Positions 23,359 to 31,579 are shown, counted from the stretch's first letter. The stretch: DNA of 64,000 bases from Hymenobacter sp. DG25B (GCF_000801315.1 NZ_CP010054.1:3162001-3226000), one strand, 5' to 3'. A program made the numbers and translations. Notes: generated from the sequence alone by a model not told the origin.

Positions 23359-24150
23359 ATGAATTATTGGCACGCGTTGCTCCTCGCCGTAGTAGAGGGG
23401 CTCACGGAATTTTTGCCCGTTTCCAGCACGGGGCACATGGTTATTGTAGCTAACCTGCTGGGAATTGGCCAATTACCTTACACTGAAACCTATATTACCG
23501 GCATCCAGCTGGGCGCCATACTTTCCGTAGTGGTGCTGTACTGGCGGCGGTTTCTGCAAAGCACTGGCTTTTATATGAAGCTGGCAGTAGCTTTTCTGCC
23601 GTTCGGCTTCCTAGGTTTCCTGCTGAAGGATGTGATTGAGCAGCTGCTGAAAAGCGTGGCAGTGGTAGCCTGGGCTCTGGTGCTGGGCGGCATTGTGCTC
23701 CTGTTCGTGGACCGCATGTTCAAGAACAAGAAGCCGCATTACGTTTCTATGCCCAAGTACAAGCAGGCTTTCCGCATTGGCTTGTACCAGTGCATTGCCC
23801 TGATTCCGGGCGTATCACGCTCCGCGGCTACCATTGTGGGTGGCCTGGCGCAGGGCTTCGACCGCCGCTCGGCGGCTGACTTCTCTTTCCTGCTGGCCGT
23901 GCCCACCATGGTGGTTATCACCGGCTATCAACTGCTGAAAGGCTATAAGTCTAACCCACTTTCCCTGGATGAGCTGAAGATGCTGCTGTTTGGCAATGCC
24001 GTGGCCTTTGCGGTGGCTATGCTGGCCGTGCGCTCTTTCGTAAATTTTCTTACCCGCTATGGTTTCCGTGCCTTCGGTTTCTACCGTATCCTGGTTGGGG
24101 CCATCATTCTGATTATGCTGGGCCTGGGCATTAACCTGCAGCTGATATGA
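23359..24150 (+). CDS. uppP: Undecaprenyl-diphosphatase
   Basis: UppP (BacA) removes a phosphate from undecaprenyl diphosphate so the lipid carrier can be reused for peptidoglycan and other glycans; high levels give bacitracin resistance. The 263-residue membrane protein has both active-site motifs: EGLTEFLPVSSTGHM (residues 13-27) and PGVSRSAATIVGG. About eight hydrophobic segments are visible. The ATG follows the DUF3098 stop directly, and the TGA stop overlaps the truB ATG (ATGA), showing tight coupling within the operon. Confidence 0.96.
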   Translation: MNYWHALLLAVVEGLTEFLPVSSTGHMVIVANLLGIGQLPYTETYITGIQLGAILSVVVLYWRRFLQSTGFYMKLAVAFLPFGFLGFLLKDVIEQLLKSVAVVAWALVLGGIVLLFVDRMFKNKKPHYVSMPKYKQAFRIGLYQCIALIPGVSRSAATIVGGLAQGFDRRSAADFSFLLAVPTMVVITGYQLLKGYKSNPLSLDELKMLLFGNAVAFAVAMLAVRSFVNFLTRYGFRAFGFYRILVGAIILIMLGLGINLQLI

Positions 24151-25004
24151 GCACGCACCTTCCCGATTCCACCACGTCGGCCGCTACCGGTTTTGATTTT
24201 GAGGCCGGCGAAGTGCTGTTATTTGACAAAGCACTTACCTGGACCTCTTTTGATGTGGTGCGCAAAGTGAAGAACACGCTGCGCATCAAGAAAATCGGCC
24301 ACGCCGGCACCCTGGACCCTTTAGCTACCGGCCTGCTCATTCTCTGCACCGGCAAAAAAACCAAGCAGATTGACCTCATTCAGGCTCAGGAAAAAGAATA
24401 TACCGGCACCTTCCGCCTGGGCCAGACTACGCCCAGCTTCGACCTGGAAACACCCGTGGATGCTGAGTTGCCCTACGAACACCTCACGGAGGCCGAGCTA
24501 CGCGCTGCCACCGCGCAGTTTGTGGGCCTGATTCAGCAGACCCCACCGCTGTTTTCGGCGGTGAAGGTGAACGGGGAACGCGCCTACGAAGTAGCCCGCC
24601 GCGGCGAAGAAGCCGAAATCAAGTCCAAGCAAATCGAAATCAAAGCCTTTGAGCTGACGCGCATTGCCCTGCCCGAGGTAGACTTTCGGGTGGTTTGCTC
24701 CAAAGGCACCTACATCCGCAGCCTGGCCCGCGACTTTGGAGCGGCCCTGGGCAGTGGCGCCCACCTCACCAAACTAGTGCGCACCCGCATTGGCGAGTAC
24801 CGGCTGGAAGATGCCCTGAACATGGAGCAGCTGCAAGCCCTGGCCCCGCCCCGCCCCGCCGGCTCCGAAAATGCGCGCCCGCGCGCTGAGCGGGGTGGCC
24901 GCCCTCGCCCGCCCCGGGCCGGGCTGGAGTATTTTGCGGCCCAGCAGGCCGCTGCGGCCGGGTCGCCCGCCCCTGATCAGGATTCATCCGCCACCAACTC
25001 CTAA
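24147..25004 (+). CDS. truB: tRNA pseudouridine(55) synthase
   Basis: TruB converts U55 in the T-loop of tRNAs to pseudouridine. The catalytic Asp57 is in GHAGTLDPLATGLL. Other family motifs are LLFDKALTWTSFDVVRKVK, KEYTGTFRLGQTTPSFD, FVGLIQQTPPLFSAVKVNGERAYE and CSKGTYIRSLARDFG. The core ends at about residue 235 (YRLEDALNMEQL). A low-complexity tail of about 50 residues rich in Pro, Arg, Ala and Gly follows and replaces the usual C-terminal region. It overlaps uppP by 4 nt (ATGA) and is 4 nt from ribF. Confidence 0.95.
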   Translation: MSTHLPDSTTSAATGFDFEAGEVLLFDKALTWTSFDVVRKVKNTLRIKKIGHAGTLDPLATGLLILCTGKKTKQIDLIQAQEKEYTGTFRLGQTTPSFDLETPVDAELPYEHLTEAELRAATAQFVGLIQQTPPLFSAVKVNGERAYEVARRGEEAEIKSKQIEIKAFELTRIALPEVDFRVVCSKGTYIRSLARDFGAALGSGAHLTKLVRTRIGEYRLEDALNMEQLQALAPPRPAGSENARPRAERGGRPRPPRAGLEYFAAQQAAAAGSPAPDQDSSATNS

Positions 25005-25008
25005 GCTT

Positions 25009-25962
25009 ATGCTCGTCGTTCGGGACCCCGCGCAGTTTCCGTTTCTCGGCCAGGCCGTGGTTACCAGCGGTACGTTCGATGGCGTGCATCTGGGGCACCA
25101 GAAAATCCTGCAGCGGCTCCTGGAAGTAGCCCGGCAGAGTGGTGGCCCATCAGTGGTTATCACCTACTGGCCGCACCCGCGCCTAGTGCTGGCCCCACCC
25201 CTCTCCCATCCCCAGCCCCTGGATCTGCACCTGCTGAACACGCTGGAGGAACGCATTGAAAAGCTGCGGGAGTTTGGGGTTGACTACCTGCTGATTATCC
25301 CCTTCACCCGCGAATTTGCCGAGCTGACCTCAGAAGAATACATTCAGCAGATTCTGCTGAAGACAGTTGGCACCAAAAAGCTTGTCATCGGCTACGACCA
25401 CCGCTTTGGCAAAAACCGCGAAGGCGGCTTTGAGTACCTCAGTCAGAATGCCAACCGCTACGGCATGGAAGTAGAGGAGATTCCGCGCGAAGACGTGGAT
25501 GCTGTGGGCGTGAGCAGCACCCGCATCCGCAAAGCCCTGCAGGCCGGCGACGTGCAAACCGCCCACCGGCACCTGGGCTATTATTATCCCTTAACGGGTA
25601 CCGTGGTGCGCGGCAAGCAGCTGGGCCGCACCATTGGCTGGCCTACCGCCAACATCTACACCCAGGAGCCACTGAAGCTGGTGCCAGCCCGGGGCGTGTA
25701 TGCCGTTATGGCCACTACGGCCGCTGGCACGCACCACCCGGCCATGCTCAACATTGGCGTGCGCCCCACCGTGGGTGGCGATGTAACCCAGACCGTAGAA
25801 GCGCACCTGCTCGATTTCGACGGTGACCTGTACGACCAGCCCCTGACCGTGCAGTTTGTGGCCCGCCTGCGGGATGAGCAGAAGTTTGATGGTCTGGAAG
25901 CCCTGAAAGCACAGCTGGCCCTGGATGCCCAGGCCGCCCGCCAGCATTTGATAGGCGGCTAG
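25009..25962 (+). CDS. ribF: Bifunctional riboflavin kinase / FAD synthetase
   Basis: RibF phosphorylates riboflavin to FMN and adenylylates FMN to FAD. From ATG 25009 (MLVVRDPAQF) the protein has 317 residues. The N-terminal nucleotidyltransferase domain shows SGTFDGVHLGHQKIL, FTREFAELTSEEYI, KLVIGYDHRFGKNREG and VSSTRIRKAL. The C-terminal kinase domain shows GTVVRGKQLGRTIGWPTAN, GVYAV, MLNIGVRPTVGG and VEAHLLDFDGDLYDQPL. The open frame extends upstream to 24871 but would overlap truB and is low-complexity, so that start is rejected. It ends the tamB-ftsX-uppP-truB run. Confidence 0.96.
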   Translation: MLVVRDPAQFPFLGQAVVTSGTFDGVHLGHQKILQRLLEVARQSGGPSVVITYWPHPRLVLAPPLSHPQPLDLHLLNTLEERIEKLREFGVDYLLIIPFTREFAELTSEEYIQQILLKTVGTKKLVIGYDHRFGKNREGGFEYLSQNANRYGMEVEEIPREDVDAVGVSSTRIRKALQAGDVQTAHRHLGYYYPLTGTVVRGKQLGRTIGWPTANIYTQEPLKLVPARGVYAVMATTAAGTHHPAMLNIGVRPTVGGDVTQTVEAHLLDFDGDLYDQPLTVQFVARLRDEQKFDGLEALKAQLALDAQAARQHLIGG

Positions 25963-25998
25963 TTGATTTAATAGCCCAAAGACGCTACCTAAAACACT

Positions 25999-26098
25999 TG
26001 TCATCCTGAGCTTGCGAAGGACCTTATCACCGCAGAGCGACTCGCGTAACAACGACTTGTTCTAACGTGACAAGGTCCTTCGCAAGCTCAGGATGACA
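25999..26098. repeat. Intergenic inverted repeat, TGTCATCCTGAGC family
   Basis: The arms 25999-26025 and 26072-26098 are 27 nt long and pair perfectly (TGTCATCCTGAGCTTGCG at the outer edge) around a 46-nt loop. The arms extend a few bases further with one inserted T. The element lies between ribF and scoA and could also act as a terminator stem. Confidence 0.88.
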
Positions 26099-26194
26099 GT
26101 GTTTTTATGGCCGGTTTTAGCACTCCGGGTTTCCTTCTGCTGGCTCATATCGCACTTCTACTTACCTTTCCGCTCCCAACCTTACCACCCATCC

Positions 26195-26890
26195 ATGATC
26201 AATAAAGTTGTAGCCGATGCTCAGGCGGCCCTGCAGGGCATTGAGGACGGCATGACACTGATGCTCGGCGGCTTTGGCCTGTGCGGCATCCCCGAAAACT
26301 CCATTCAGGAACTGCTGCGCCGGGGCGTGCGCGAGCTGACCTGCATCAGCAACAATGCCGGCGTCGATGACTTTGGCATTGGCCTGCTGCTGCAAACCAA
26401 GCAGGTACGCAAGATGATTTCCAGCTACGTGGGCGAGAATGCCGAGTTTGAGCGCCAGCTGCTGTCTGGTGAGCTGGAAGTAGAACTGATTCCGCAGGGC
26501 ACGCTGGCCGAGCGCATTCGCGCGGGCGGAGCCGGCATTCCGGCTTTCTTTACCCCGGCCGGCTACGGTACGGAGGTAGGCGAAGGCAAGGAAAGCCGCG
26601 AGTTCTACGGCAAGATGTATTTGCTGGAAACCTGGCTGAAGGCGGATTATGCCTTTGTGAAAGCCTGGAAGGGCGACACGGCCGGCAACCTTATCTACAA
26701 AGGCACGGCCCGCAACTTCAACCCCATGATGGCCACGGCCGGCAAAATTACGGTGGCCGAAGTGGAGGAGCTGGTACCAGCCGGCGAGCTGGACCCCAAC
26801 CAGATTCATACGCCCGGCATTTTTGTGCAGCGCATTTTCGAAGGCAAGAACTACGAGAAGCGCATTGAGCAGAGAACTGTTAGGGCTTAG
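26195..26890 (+). CDS. scoA: 3-oxoacid CoA-transferase subunit A
   Basis: With subunit B this enzyme moves CoA from succinyl-CoA to acetoacetate or a similar 3-oxoacid, linking ketone-body or polyhydroxybutyrate-type carbon to acetyl-CoA metabolism. From ATG 26195 ([16 protein letters not shown]) it has 231 residues, normal for the A subunit. Family motifs are [75 protein letters not shown] and [23 protein letters not shown]. The last codons and TAG stop (GTTAGGGCTTAG) are the first bases of a repeat, so the natural C-terminus may have been slightly altered. TACCTTTC at 26163-26170 may be its promoter. Subunit B is 500 nt away beyond an inserted gene. Confidence 0.94.
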   Translation: MINKVVADAQAALQGIEDGMTLMLGGFGLCGIPENSIQELLRRGVRELTCISNNAGVDDFGIGLLLQTKQVRKMISSYVGENAEFERQLLSGELEVELIPQGTLAERIRAGGAGIPAFFTPAGYGTEVGEGKESREFYGKMYLLETWLKADYAFVKAWKGDTAGNLIYKGTARNFNPMMATAGKITVAEVEELVPAGELDPNQIHTPGIFVQRIFEGKNYEKRIEQRTVRA

Positions 26891-26979
26891 GAACTTAGGT
26901 TTTAGGGTTTAGGGGGCAATGCTCATGCTCCAGCATATTTCTAATTTCCAAAACCTAAGTTCCTAAAACCTAATCCCTA
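26881..26979. repeat. Left repeat of the four-helix-bundle insert
   Basis: A perfect 17-bp inverted repeat (TTAGGAACTTAGGTTTT) has arms at 26887-26903 and 26950-26966, embedded in TTAGGG/TTTAGGG-like units. It overlaps the scoA stop codon and ends 7 nt before the next ATG. Confidence 0.85.
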
Positions 26980-26985
26980 TCCCAC

Positions 26986-27366
26986 ATGCTCGATTATCGC
27001 TCTTTGCAAATCTGGCAACGCAGCCACCAGTTGACGCTAGTGGTTTACGCCCAAACCAAAGAGTTTCCACGCGAGGAATTATTCGGTTTAGTTAGTCAAA
27101 TGCGGCGCGCCGCTTCTTCCATTCCCACCAACATTGCGGAAGGCTGTGGCCGTGGTTCAGATGCGGAACTGGTTCGGTTTCTAACTATTGCGGCCGGTTC
27201 TGCCAGTGAGCTGGATTACCAGTTGCTGTTGGCCTCCGAACTGGGCTACCTGTTGCCGCCACATTGGCAATCTGCGGTAGATGAGCTAACGGCCATTCGC
27301 AAAATGCTGACTCAATTTATCCAAACCCTGAAAAAGCGCATCGGGACAGCAGTGCCTAAGCCCTAA
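26986..27366 (+). CDS. Four-helix-bundle protein (23S rRNA intervening-sequence family)
   Basis: The 126-residue protein matches the small four-helix-bundle family first seen in 23S rRNA intervening sequences and related to the accessory variability (Avd) proteins of diversity-generating retroelements. Characteristic segments are YRSLQIWQRSHQLTLVVY, FPREELFGLVSQMRRAASS, IPTNIAEGCGRGSDAELVRF and ASELDYQLLLASELGYL. Homologues form homopentamers with a basic, probably nucleic-acid-binding surface; the cellular role is unknown. It lies between scoA and scoB on the same strand, flanked on both sides by TTAGGG-like repeats that also supply its last codons and TAA stop (CCTAAGCCCTAA). No reverse transcriptase or rRNA gene is nearby. 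Confidence 0.9.
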   Translation: MLDYRSLQIWQRSHQLTLVVYAQTKEFPREELFGLVSQMRRAASSIPTNIAEGCGRGSDAELVRFLTIAAGSASELDYQLLLASELGYLLPPHWQSAVDELTAIRKMLTQFIQTLKKRIGTAVPKP

Positions 27367-27390
27367 GTCCCTAAACCCTAAGCCCTACCC
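27356..27390. repeat. Right repeat of the four-helix-bundle insert
   Basis: CTAAGCCCTAA occurs twice (27356 and 27378) separated by GTCCCTAAAC-type sequence. It is the reverse complement of the TAGGGCTTAG at the left edge and ends exactly before the scoB ATG. Confidence 0.8.
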
Positions 27391-28047
27391 ATGCTAGATA
27401 AACACGGCATCGCCAAACGCATTGCGCAGGAAGTGCGCGATGGATACTACGTCAACCTGGGCATCGGCATTCCGACGCTGGTGGCCAATTATATTCCCGC
27501 CGGCATCAATGTGGTGCTGCAAAGCGAGAACGGGCTGTTGGGCATGGGCCCCTTCCCCACCGACGCCGAAGTAGACGCCGACCTCATCAACGCCGGCAAG
27601 CAAACCGTGACCACGCTGCCCGGTTCCAGCCTCTTCTCTTCCGCCGATTCCTTTGGGATGATACGCGGGGAGCACGTGGACCTGACCATTCTGGGCGCCA
27701 TGGAAGTATCGGAGCGCGGCGACATTGCCAACTGGAAGATTCCCGGCAAAATGGTGAAAGGCATGGGCGGCGCCATGGACCTGGTGGCCTCCGCCAAGAA
27801 CATTATTGTAGCCATGCAGCACGTGGCCAAAGACGGCAGCAGCAAGCTGCTGCCCAGCTGCACCCTGCCCATTACGGGCCTGCGCTGCGTGAAAAAGGTA
27901 GTAACCGAGCTGGCCGTGCTGGATATAACTCCAGATGGCTTTGTGCTGCGCGAGCGGGCGCCGGGTGTATCGGTGGAGCAAATTCAGGCGGCTACGGCCG
28001 GCCGGCTGGTTATACCCGAAGGCGGGGTACCGGAAATGGTACTGTAG
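27391..28047 (+). CDS. scoB: 3-oxoacid CoA-transferase subunit B
   Basis: This is the catalytic partner of ScoA. The active-site Glu that forms the CoA thioester is in [14 protein letters not shown]. Other motifs are [66 protein letters not shown] and [21 protein letters not shown]. The 218-residue length is normal and the protein looks complete. The start directly follows the right repeat of the insert, so its translation now depends on a message running through that insert or on a promoter within it. Confidence 0.95.
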   Translation: MLDKHGIAKRIAQEVRDGYYVNLGIGIPTLVANYIPAGINVVLQSENGLLGMGPFPTDAEVDADLINAGKQTVTTLPGSSLFSSADSFGMIRGEHVDLTILGAMEVSERGDIANWKIPGKMVKGMGGAMDLVASAKNIIVAMQHVAKDGSSKLLPSCTLPITGLRCVKKVVTELAVLDITPDGFVLRERAPGVSVEQIQAATAGRLVIPEGGVPEMVL

Positions 28048-28081
28048 GCCAGAATTTTTTTAGGCAGCTTAGCTGTTGTAT

Positions 28082-28114
28082 TTCCGCCCGGTTCAGCTTC
28101 TGCGCCGGGCGGAA
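28082..28114 (+). terminator. Possible scoB terminator
   Basis: Stem TTCCGCCCGG/CCGGGCGGAA with a 13-nt loop, 35 nt after the scoB stop. The following sequence has only a short T run (TTTTC), so termination strength is uncertain. Confidence 0.5.
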
Positions 28115-28161
28115 TGCGTTAGGGGTTTTCCTACTTTCCAACACAAGGCCGCCTCCCACCG

Positions 28162-28169
28162 TACCTTTG
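28162..28169 (+). promoter_or_regulatory. -7 box for the GNAT-nitrilase gene
   Basis: TACCTTTG, 20 nt upstream of ATG 28189. No clear -33 TTTG; TTTCC lies at about the right distance. Confidence 0.55.
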
Positions 28170-28188
28170 TTTAAACTACGCTTGACCT

Positions 28189-29895
28189 ATGCCCTCTTCT
28201 TCCAACAATAAAACCGGCGGCAGCCACGCCAAAAAATCAACCCTGCCCGGCATGCCTTCTGTGCCGGAACTGCTCACGCCCACGGCGGTACCGGCTCACA
28301 AACTGGTGCTGCGCACCCTCCGCCGCGGCGACTACAAAGCTGTGCGCGACATTATGGACAAAGTGTATTCCAATATGGAAGGCGCCTGGGCGCAGGATGA
28401 GTACAACAACCTGATTCGCAAATTCCCCGAAGGCCAGATCTGCATCGAAGATAATGGGATGGTGGTAGCCGCCGCGCTGGCCATTATTGTGCAGTACTCT
28501 GATTTCGGCGACCGGCACACCTACGCCAAAATTACCGGCCACGGCAAGTTTGACACCCATAACTCCGATGGCGACACCCTGTACGGCGTGGACGTATTTG
28601 TGGACCCCGAGTACCGCAGCCTGCGCCTGGGCCGCCGCCTCTACGATGCCCGCAAAGAGCTGTGTGAGAACCTGAACCTGCGCGCCATGGTGGCCGGCGG
28701 ACGCATTCCCGGCTACGCCGCCTACGCCAATGAGATGACGCCTGCCAAGTATGTGGAGATGGTGCGCAACAAAGAATTGACGGACCCCATTCTCACCTTC
28801 CAGCTTTCCAACGAATTCCACGTTCGTAAAATCATCCGCGGGTATCTACCCTATGACTCCGAGTCCAAAGCCTTTGCGACGCTCCTGGAGTGGATTAACG
28901 TGTACTACGATGAGGATGTAGACAAGCTCATCGGTAACACGAAGAGCAACGTGCGCATTGGCATTGTGCAGTGGCAGATGCGCGCCACCAGCTCCCTGGA
29001 AGACCTGATGCAGCAGATTGAGTTTTTCGTGGATACCGTTTCAGGCTACAAGTCCGACTGCGTGCTGTTTCCAGAGTTCTTTAACGCCCCGCTCATGGCC
29101 CTCACCAACGAGGACTCGCCTTCGGTGGCTATCCGGGCCATGGCGGCCTTCACCGAGCCCATTAAGGCGAAGATGATGGAGCTGGCCGTGAGCTATAACA
29201 TCAACATTGTGGCGGGCTCCATGCCGGTGTACGAGGATGGCAAGCTGCACAACGTGGCTTACCTCTGCCGGCGCGACGGTACCGTGGATGAGCAATATAA
29301 GCTGCACGTAACCCCCGACGAAGCCAGCTACTGGGGCATGCGCGGCGGCGATAAGCTCAAGTGCTTTGATACCGACTTCGGCAAAATTGGTATTCTGGTT
29401 TGCTACGATGTGGAGTTCCCCGAGCTGGCGCGCATGCTGAGCGACGAGGGCGTGAAAATCCTGTTCGTACCGTTCTGGACCGATACCAAAAACGCCTACC
29501 AGCGCGTGCGCATATGCGCCCAGGCCCGGGCCATTGAGAATGAGTGCTACGTGGCCATTACCGGCTCGGTGGGCAACCTGCCGCGCGTAGAAAACATGGA
29601 CATTCAGTACTCGCAGAGTGCCGTGTTCAGCCCCTCGGACTTTGCCTTCCCCCACGATGCCATTGTGGCCGAAGCCACGCCTAACACGGAAATGACCCTC
29701 ATTGCCGACCTGGACCTGGACCTGCTGAAGGACCTGAATACCAGTGGGGCGGTGCGTAACCTCCGCGACCGGCGCAAGGACCTGTACTCCCTCAGCTGGA
29801 CGGTAAAAAAATCGGACCGCGACGAAGAGCTGCTCTCCCAGGGTGAGGAGCGCCTGCCTCGCATTAGCAAGCGCAAGGCTATTGCGGCCGGGTAA
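28189..29895 (+). CDS. Bifunctional GNAT acetyltransferase / carbon-nitrogen hydrolase
   Basis: The 568-residue protein fuses two enzymes. An N-terminal GNAT domain (about residues 40-230) contains VLRTLRRGDYKAVRDIM and GVDVFVDPEYRSLRLGRRLYDAR, the acetyl-CoA-binding loop being RSLRLGRRL. The C-terminal nitrilase-superfamily domain (about 260-530) has the catalytic triad: Glu in LFPEFFNAP, Lys in DEQYKLHVTPDE, and Cys in GILVCYDVEFPELAR. The fusion is known in several phyla, and its substrate is not established to my knowledge. A Lys/Ser-rich disordered stretch precedes the first domain. It is monocistronic, with its own -7 box and a possible terminator at 29921-29952. Confidence 0.92.
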   Translation: MPSSSNNKTGGSHAKKSTLPGMPSVPELLTPTAVPAHKLVLRTLRRGDYKAVRDIMDKVYSNMEGAWAQDEYNNLIRKFPEGQICIEDNGMVVAAALAIIVQYSDFGDRHTYAKITGHGKFDTHNSDGDTLYGVDVFVDPEYRSLRLGRRLYDARKELCENLNLRAMVAGGRIPGYAAYANEMTPAKYVEMVRNKELTDPILTFQLSNEFHVRKIIRGYLPYDSESKAFATLLEWINVYYDEDVDKLIGNTKSNVRIGIVQWQMRATSSLEDLMQQIEFFVDTVSGYKSDCVLFPEFFNAPLMALTNEDSPSVAIRAMAAFTEPIKAKMMELAVSYNINIVAGSMPVYEDGKLHNVAYLCRRDGTVDEQYKLHVTPDEASYWGMRGGDKLKCFDTDFGKIGILVCYDVEFPELARMLSDEGVKILFVPFWTDTKNAYQRVRICAQARAIENECYVAITGSVGNLPRVENMDIQYSQSAVFSPSDFAFPHDAIVAEATPNTEMTLIADLDLDLLKDLNTSGAVRNLRDRRKDLYSLSWTVKKSDRDEELLSQGEERLPRISKRKAIAAG

Positions 29896-29920
29896 TTCCA
29901 CAGTTTCATTTCCCGATTTC

Positions 29921-29952
29921 CAACGTCCGCTGTTTGTTAACGGCGGACGTTG
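29921..29952 (+). terminator. Possible terminator after GNAT-nitrilase
   Basis: Stem CAACGTCCGC/GCGGACGTTG with a 12-nt loop, 26 nt beyond the stop codon. It lacks a good T tract. Confidence 0.5.
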
Positions 29953-30041
29953 ACATTTCAGCCCAGCCCCACACCTGCGGATATTTCTGTAAACTTCGGG
30001 GCCGATGTCATCGGCCTTTATACGCATTCAAACACCACCCT

Positions 30042-30764
30042 ATGAAACGCATTTTCATTACCGGTGCCAACCGGGGCCTGGGCCTGGAGCTTACCCGCCA
30101 ATACCTGGAGCGCGGCGACCAAGTGTTTGCTGCCAGCCGCACACCTGATGCGGCTACCGAGCTGCGTACCCTGCGGGCCCAGTACCCCGACCGGCTGACC
30201 CTGGTTGCCCTGGATGTTACGGACCCCGCTTCCATTAATGCTGCCCGCAGAGCCGTGGAAGAGGTTACCGATGGTCTGGAAGTTTTGATAAATAACGCTG
30301 GCATTTACCCCGGCGCCGGGGCCGATGGGCAGGCCGCCTCCCAGCGCCTGGGCGCCCTTACGGTGGAAGATGCCCTAACGGTTCTGAAAACCAATGCTAT
30401 TGGGCCGCTCATGGTTTCGCAGGAATTGTTGGGGCTGCTGAGAGCCGGCCACAAAGGCCGCATTATCAGCCTGTCTTCGGGCCTGGGCTCCCTCACGTGG
30501 AAAGCCTCCGGCGACCCTTACCACTACAGCGCCAGCAAAGCCGCGCTTAATATGTATATGCGCGCATTAGCAGCTGAAATTGGCAACCAGGGCCTGATAT
30601 GTATCCTGGTAGACCCCGGCTGGGTGCGCACCGATATGGGTGGCGCCGGTGCCACCCTGCCCCCTTCCGACTCGGCCAAAGGCATTATCCGGCTGGCAGA
30701 ACAACTACACGCCGAGGAAAACGGCAGCTTTGTTACCTGGCGCGGCGAGCCGGTGCCGTGGTAA
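30042..30764 (+). CDS. SDR family oxidoreductase
   Basis: The protein is a short-chain dehydrogenase/reductase of about 240 residues from ATG 30042. The NAD(P)-binding motif TGANRGLG lies at the N-terminus, followed by ALDVTDPASI and NNAGIYPG. The catalytic Ser lies in IISLSSGLGSL and the Tyr-x-x-x-Lys in YHYSASKAALN. Arg in AASRTPDA after strand 2 would favour NADP(H). The C-terminal part (VDPGWVRTDMGGAGA) is typical of SDRs reducing small carbonyls, such as the CsgA/sniffer-like group. The substrate is unknown. A start at 29934 would run through the preceding hairpin and is rejected. A TAAACTTCG sequence near 29990 could be its -7 box. Confidence 0.9.
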   Translation: MKRIFITGANRGLGLELTRQYLERGDQVFAASRTPDAATELRTLRAQYPDRLTLVALDVTDPASINAARRAVEEVTDGLEVLINNAGIYPGAGADGQAASQRLGALTVEDALTVLKTNAIGPLMVSQELLGLLRAGHKGRIISLSSGLGSLTWKASGDPYHYSASKAALNMYMRALAAEIGNQGLICILVDPGWVRTDMGGAGATLPPSDSAKGIIRLAEQLHAEENGSFVTWRGEPVPW

Positions 30765-30794
30765 GCAGCTGGCAAACCTGAACCCCTCGAACGC

Positions 30795-30834
30795 AAAAAG
30801 CGGAGACACGCCTGTTGGCCTGTCGCCGCTTTTC
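30795..30834. terminator. Bidirectional terminator
   Basis: Imperfect stem AAAAAGCGG...CCGCTTTTC, with internal AGACA/TGTCG pairing partly, between the convergent SDR and RDD genes. T-rich on the plus strand. Confidence 0.7.
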
Positions 30835-30856
30835 TTTTTACCTCTACTCTAATGTC

Positions 30857-31579
30857 CTAGCCGTGGGTGGCAGCCAGGTGGGCATGGTCCCGGATAATGG
30901 TGTGCAGGAAGGGCTCATCCTGCAAATCAGTCTGAATGCCGGTCAGCGACTTTACTCTGGTGGCTACTTCGTTCAACAACATATAATTATTGCGCTTCAG
31001 GGCCTGGTGCATGAGGCGGTGTACCAGGTTGATATCCTGATCAGAGAGGGTACTGACCTGGGGAAACACCACCATGTAGCCCGCGGGCAGCTCGGCAAGC
31101 GGGAGGCGGCCGGTGGCGGGGACCGGGCGCAGGCTTACTACCATGGTATTGGCAGCCATGTCGCCGAGGCGCTGGCCGTGGCCGTTGAGCAGTACGGCTA
31201 CGGTGGCAATGCTCCCAAAAGAGGCACTTACTTCCACCAGGCCCAACAGCCAGCGCAGGAGGTAGTCGCCGGCGTGGGGCCGCAGGCCGTCGCGCCGCGT
31301 TACTTTTATCTGGCGGGCCCGCTTGCCAATACTTTGGCCATTGAAGAATATCTCGCAGAGGGGGTGGTAGAGCAGCCAGGGTAAAGCTATTAGCATCAGC
31401 TGCAGAATGCGGCGCTCATCCTGAGAGTTGGTAGCCTTTTCTATTAGGAAGTTAACCACTACTGAAAAAAGCACCAGCACCAGCCAGTCCAGCAGTTGCG
31501 CCAGGATCCGGTCGCCCACGCTGGCTACTTCATACTCCAGCGCCACGTTCTGGGCGGTCTGCACGTGAATCGTACTCAT
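30857..31579 (-). CDS. RDD family membrane protein
   Basis: The 240-residue protein starts MSTIHVQTAQNVALEYEVAS and has the RDD signature: Arg and Asp residues in VGDRILAQLLDWLVL at the first membrane helix, then further helices (LMLIALPWLLYHPLCEIFF) and SIGKRARQIKVTRRDG. RDD proteins are integral membrane proteins of uncertain function, sometimes transporters. The C-terminal third is soluble. It is divergent from the SpoIIM-DUF58 cluster; an RDD gene beside that cluster is a recurring arrangement in Bacteroidota, suggesting a shared membrane process. Confidence 0.88.
   Translation of the reverse strand: MSTIHVQTAQNVALEYEVASVGDRILAQLLDWLVLVLFSVVVNFLIEKATNSQDERRILQLMLIALPWLLYHPLCEIFFNGQSIGKRARQIKVTRRDGLRPHAGDYLLRWLLGLVEVSASFGSIATVAVLLNGHGQRLGDMAANTMVVSLRPVPATGRLPLAELPAGYMVVFPQVSTLSDQDINLVHRLMHQALKRNNYMLLNEVATRVKSLTGIQTDLQDEPFLHTIIRDHAHLAATHG

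Larger units (their letters stand above)
26881..27387 (+). mobile_element. Putative repeat-bounded insert carrying a four-helix-bundle gene
   Basis: The segment between scoA and scoB is bounded by TAGGGCTTAG (26881-26890) and its exact reverse complement CTAAGCCCTA (27378-27387, with another copy at 27356-27365). It holds only one gene. ScoA and scoB are normally adjacent, so the segment looks like an insertion. There is no transposase, and no target-site duplication can be shown. Treat as a hypothesis. Confidence 0.4.

Noticed and set aside
25963..26194. Possible FMN riboswitch near ribF
   Set aside because: The sequence lies after ribF rather than before it, and is explained by a simple inverted repeat; no conserved FMN-aptamer motif is visible.
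26881..27390. TTAGGG-like units as telomeric repeats or a replicon end
   Set aside because: They are short, interrupted and arranged as inverted repeats inside a continuous operon, with normal genes on both sides.
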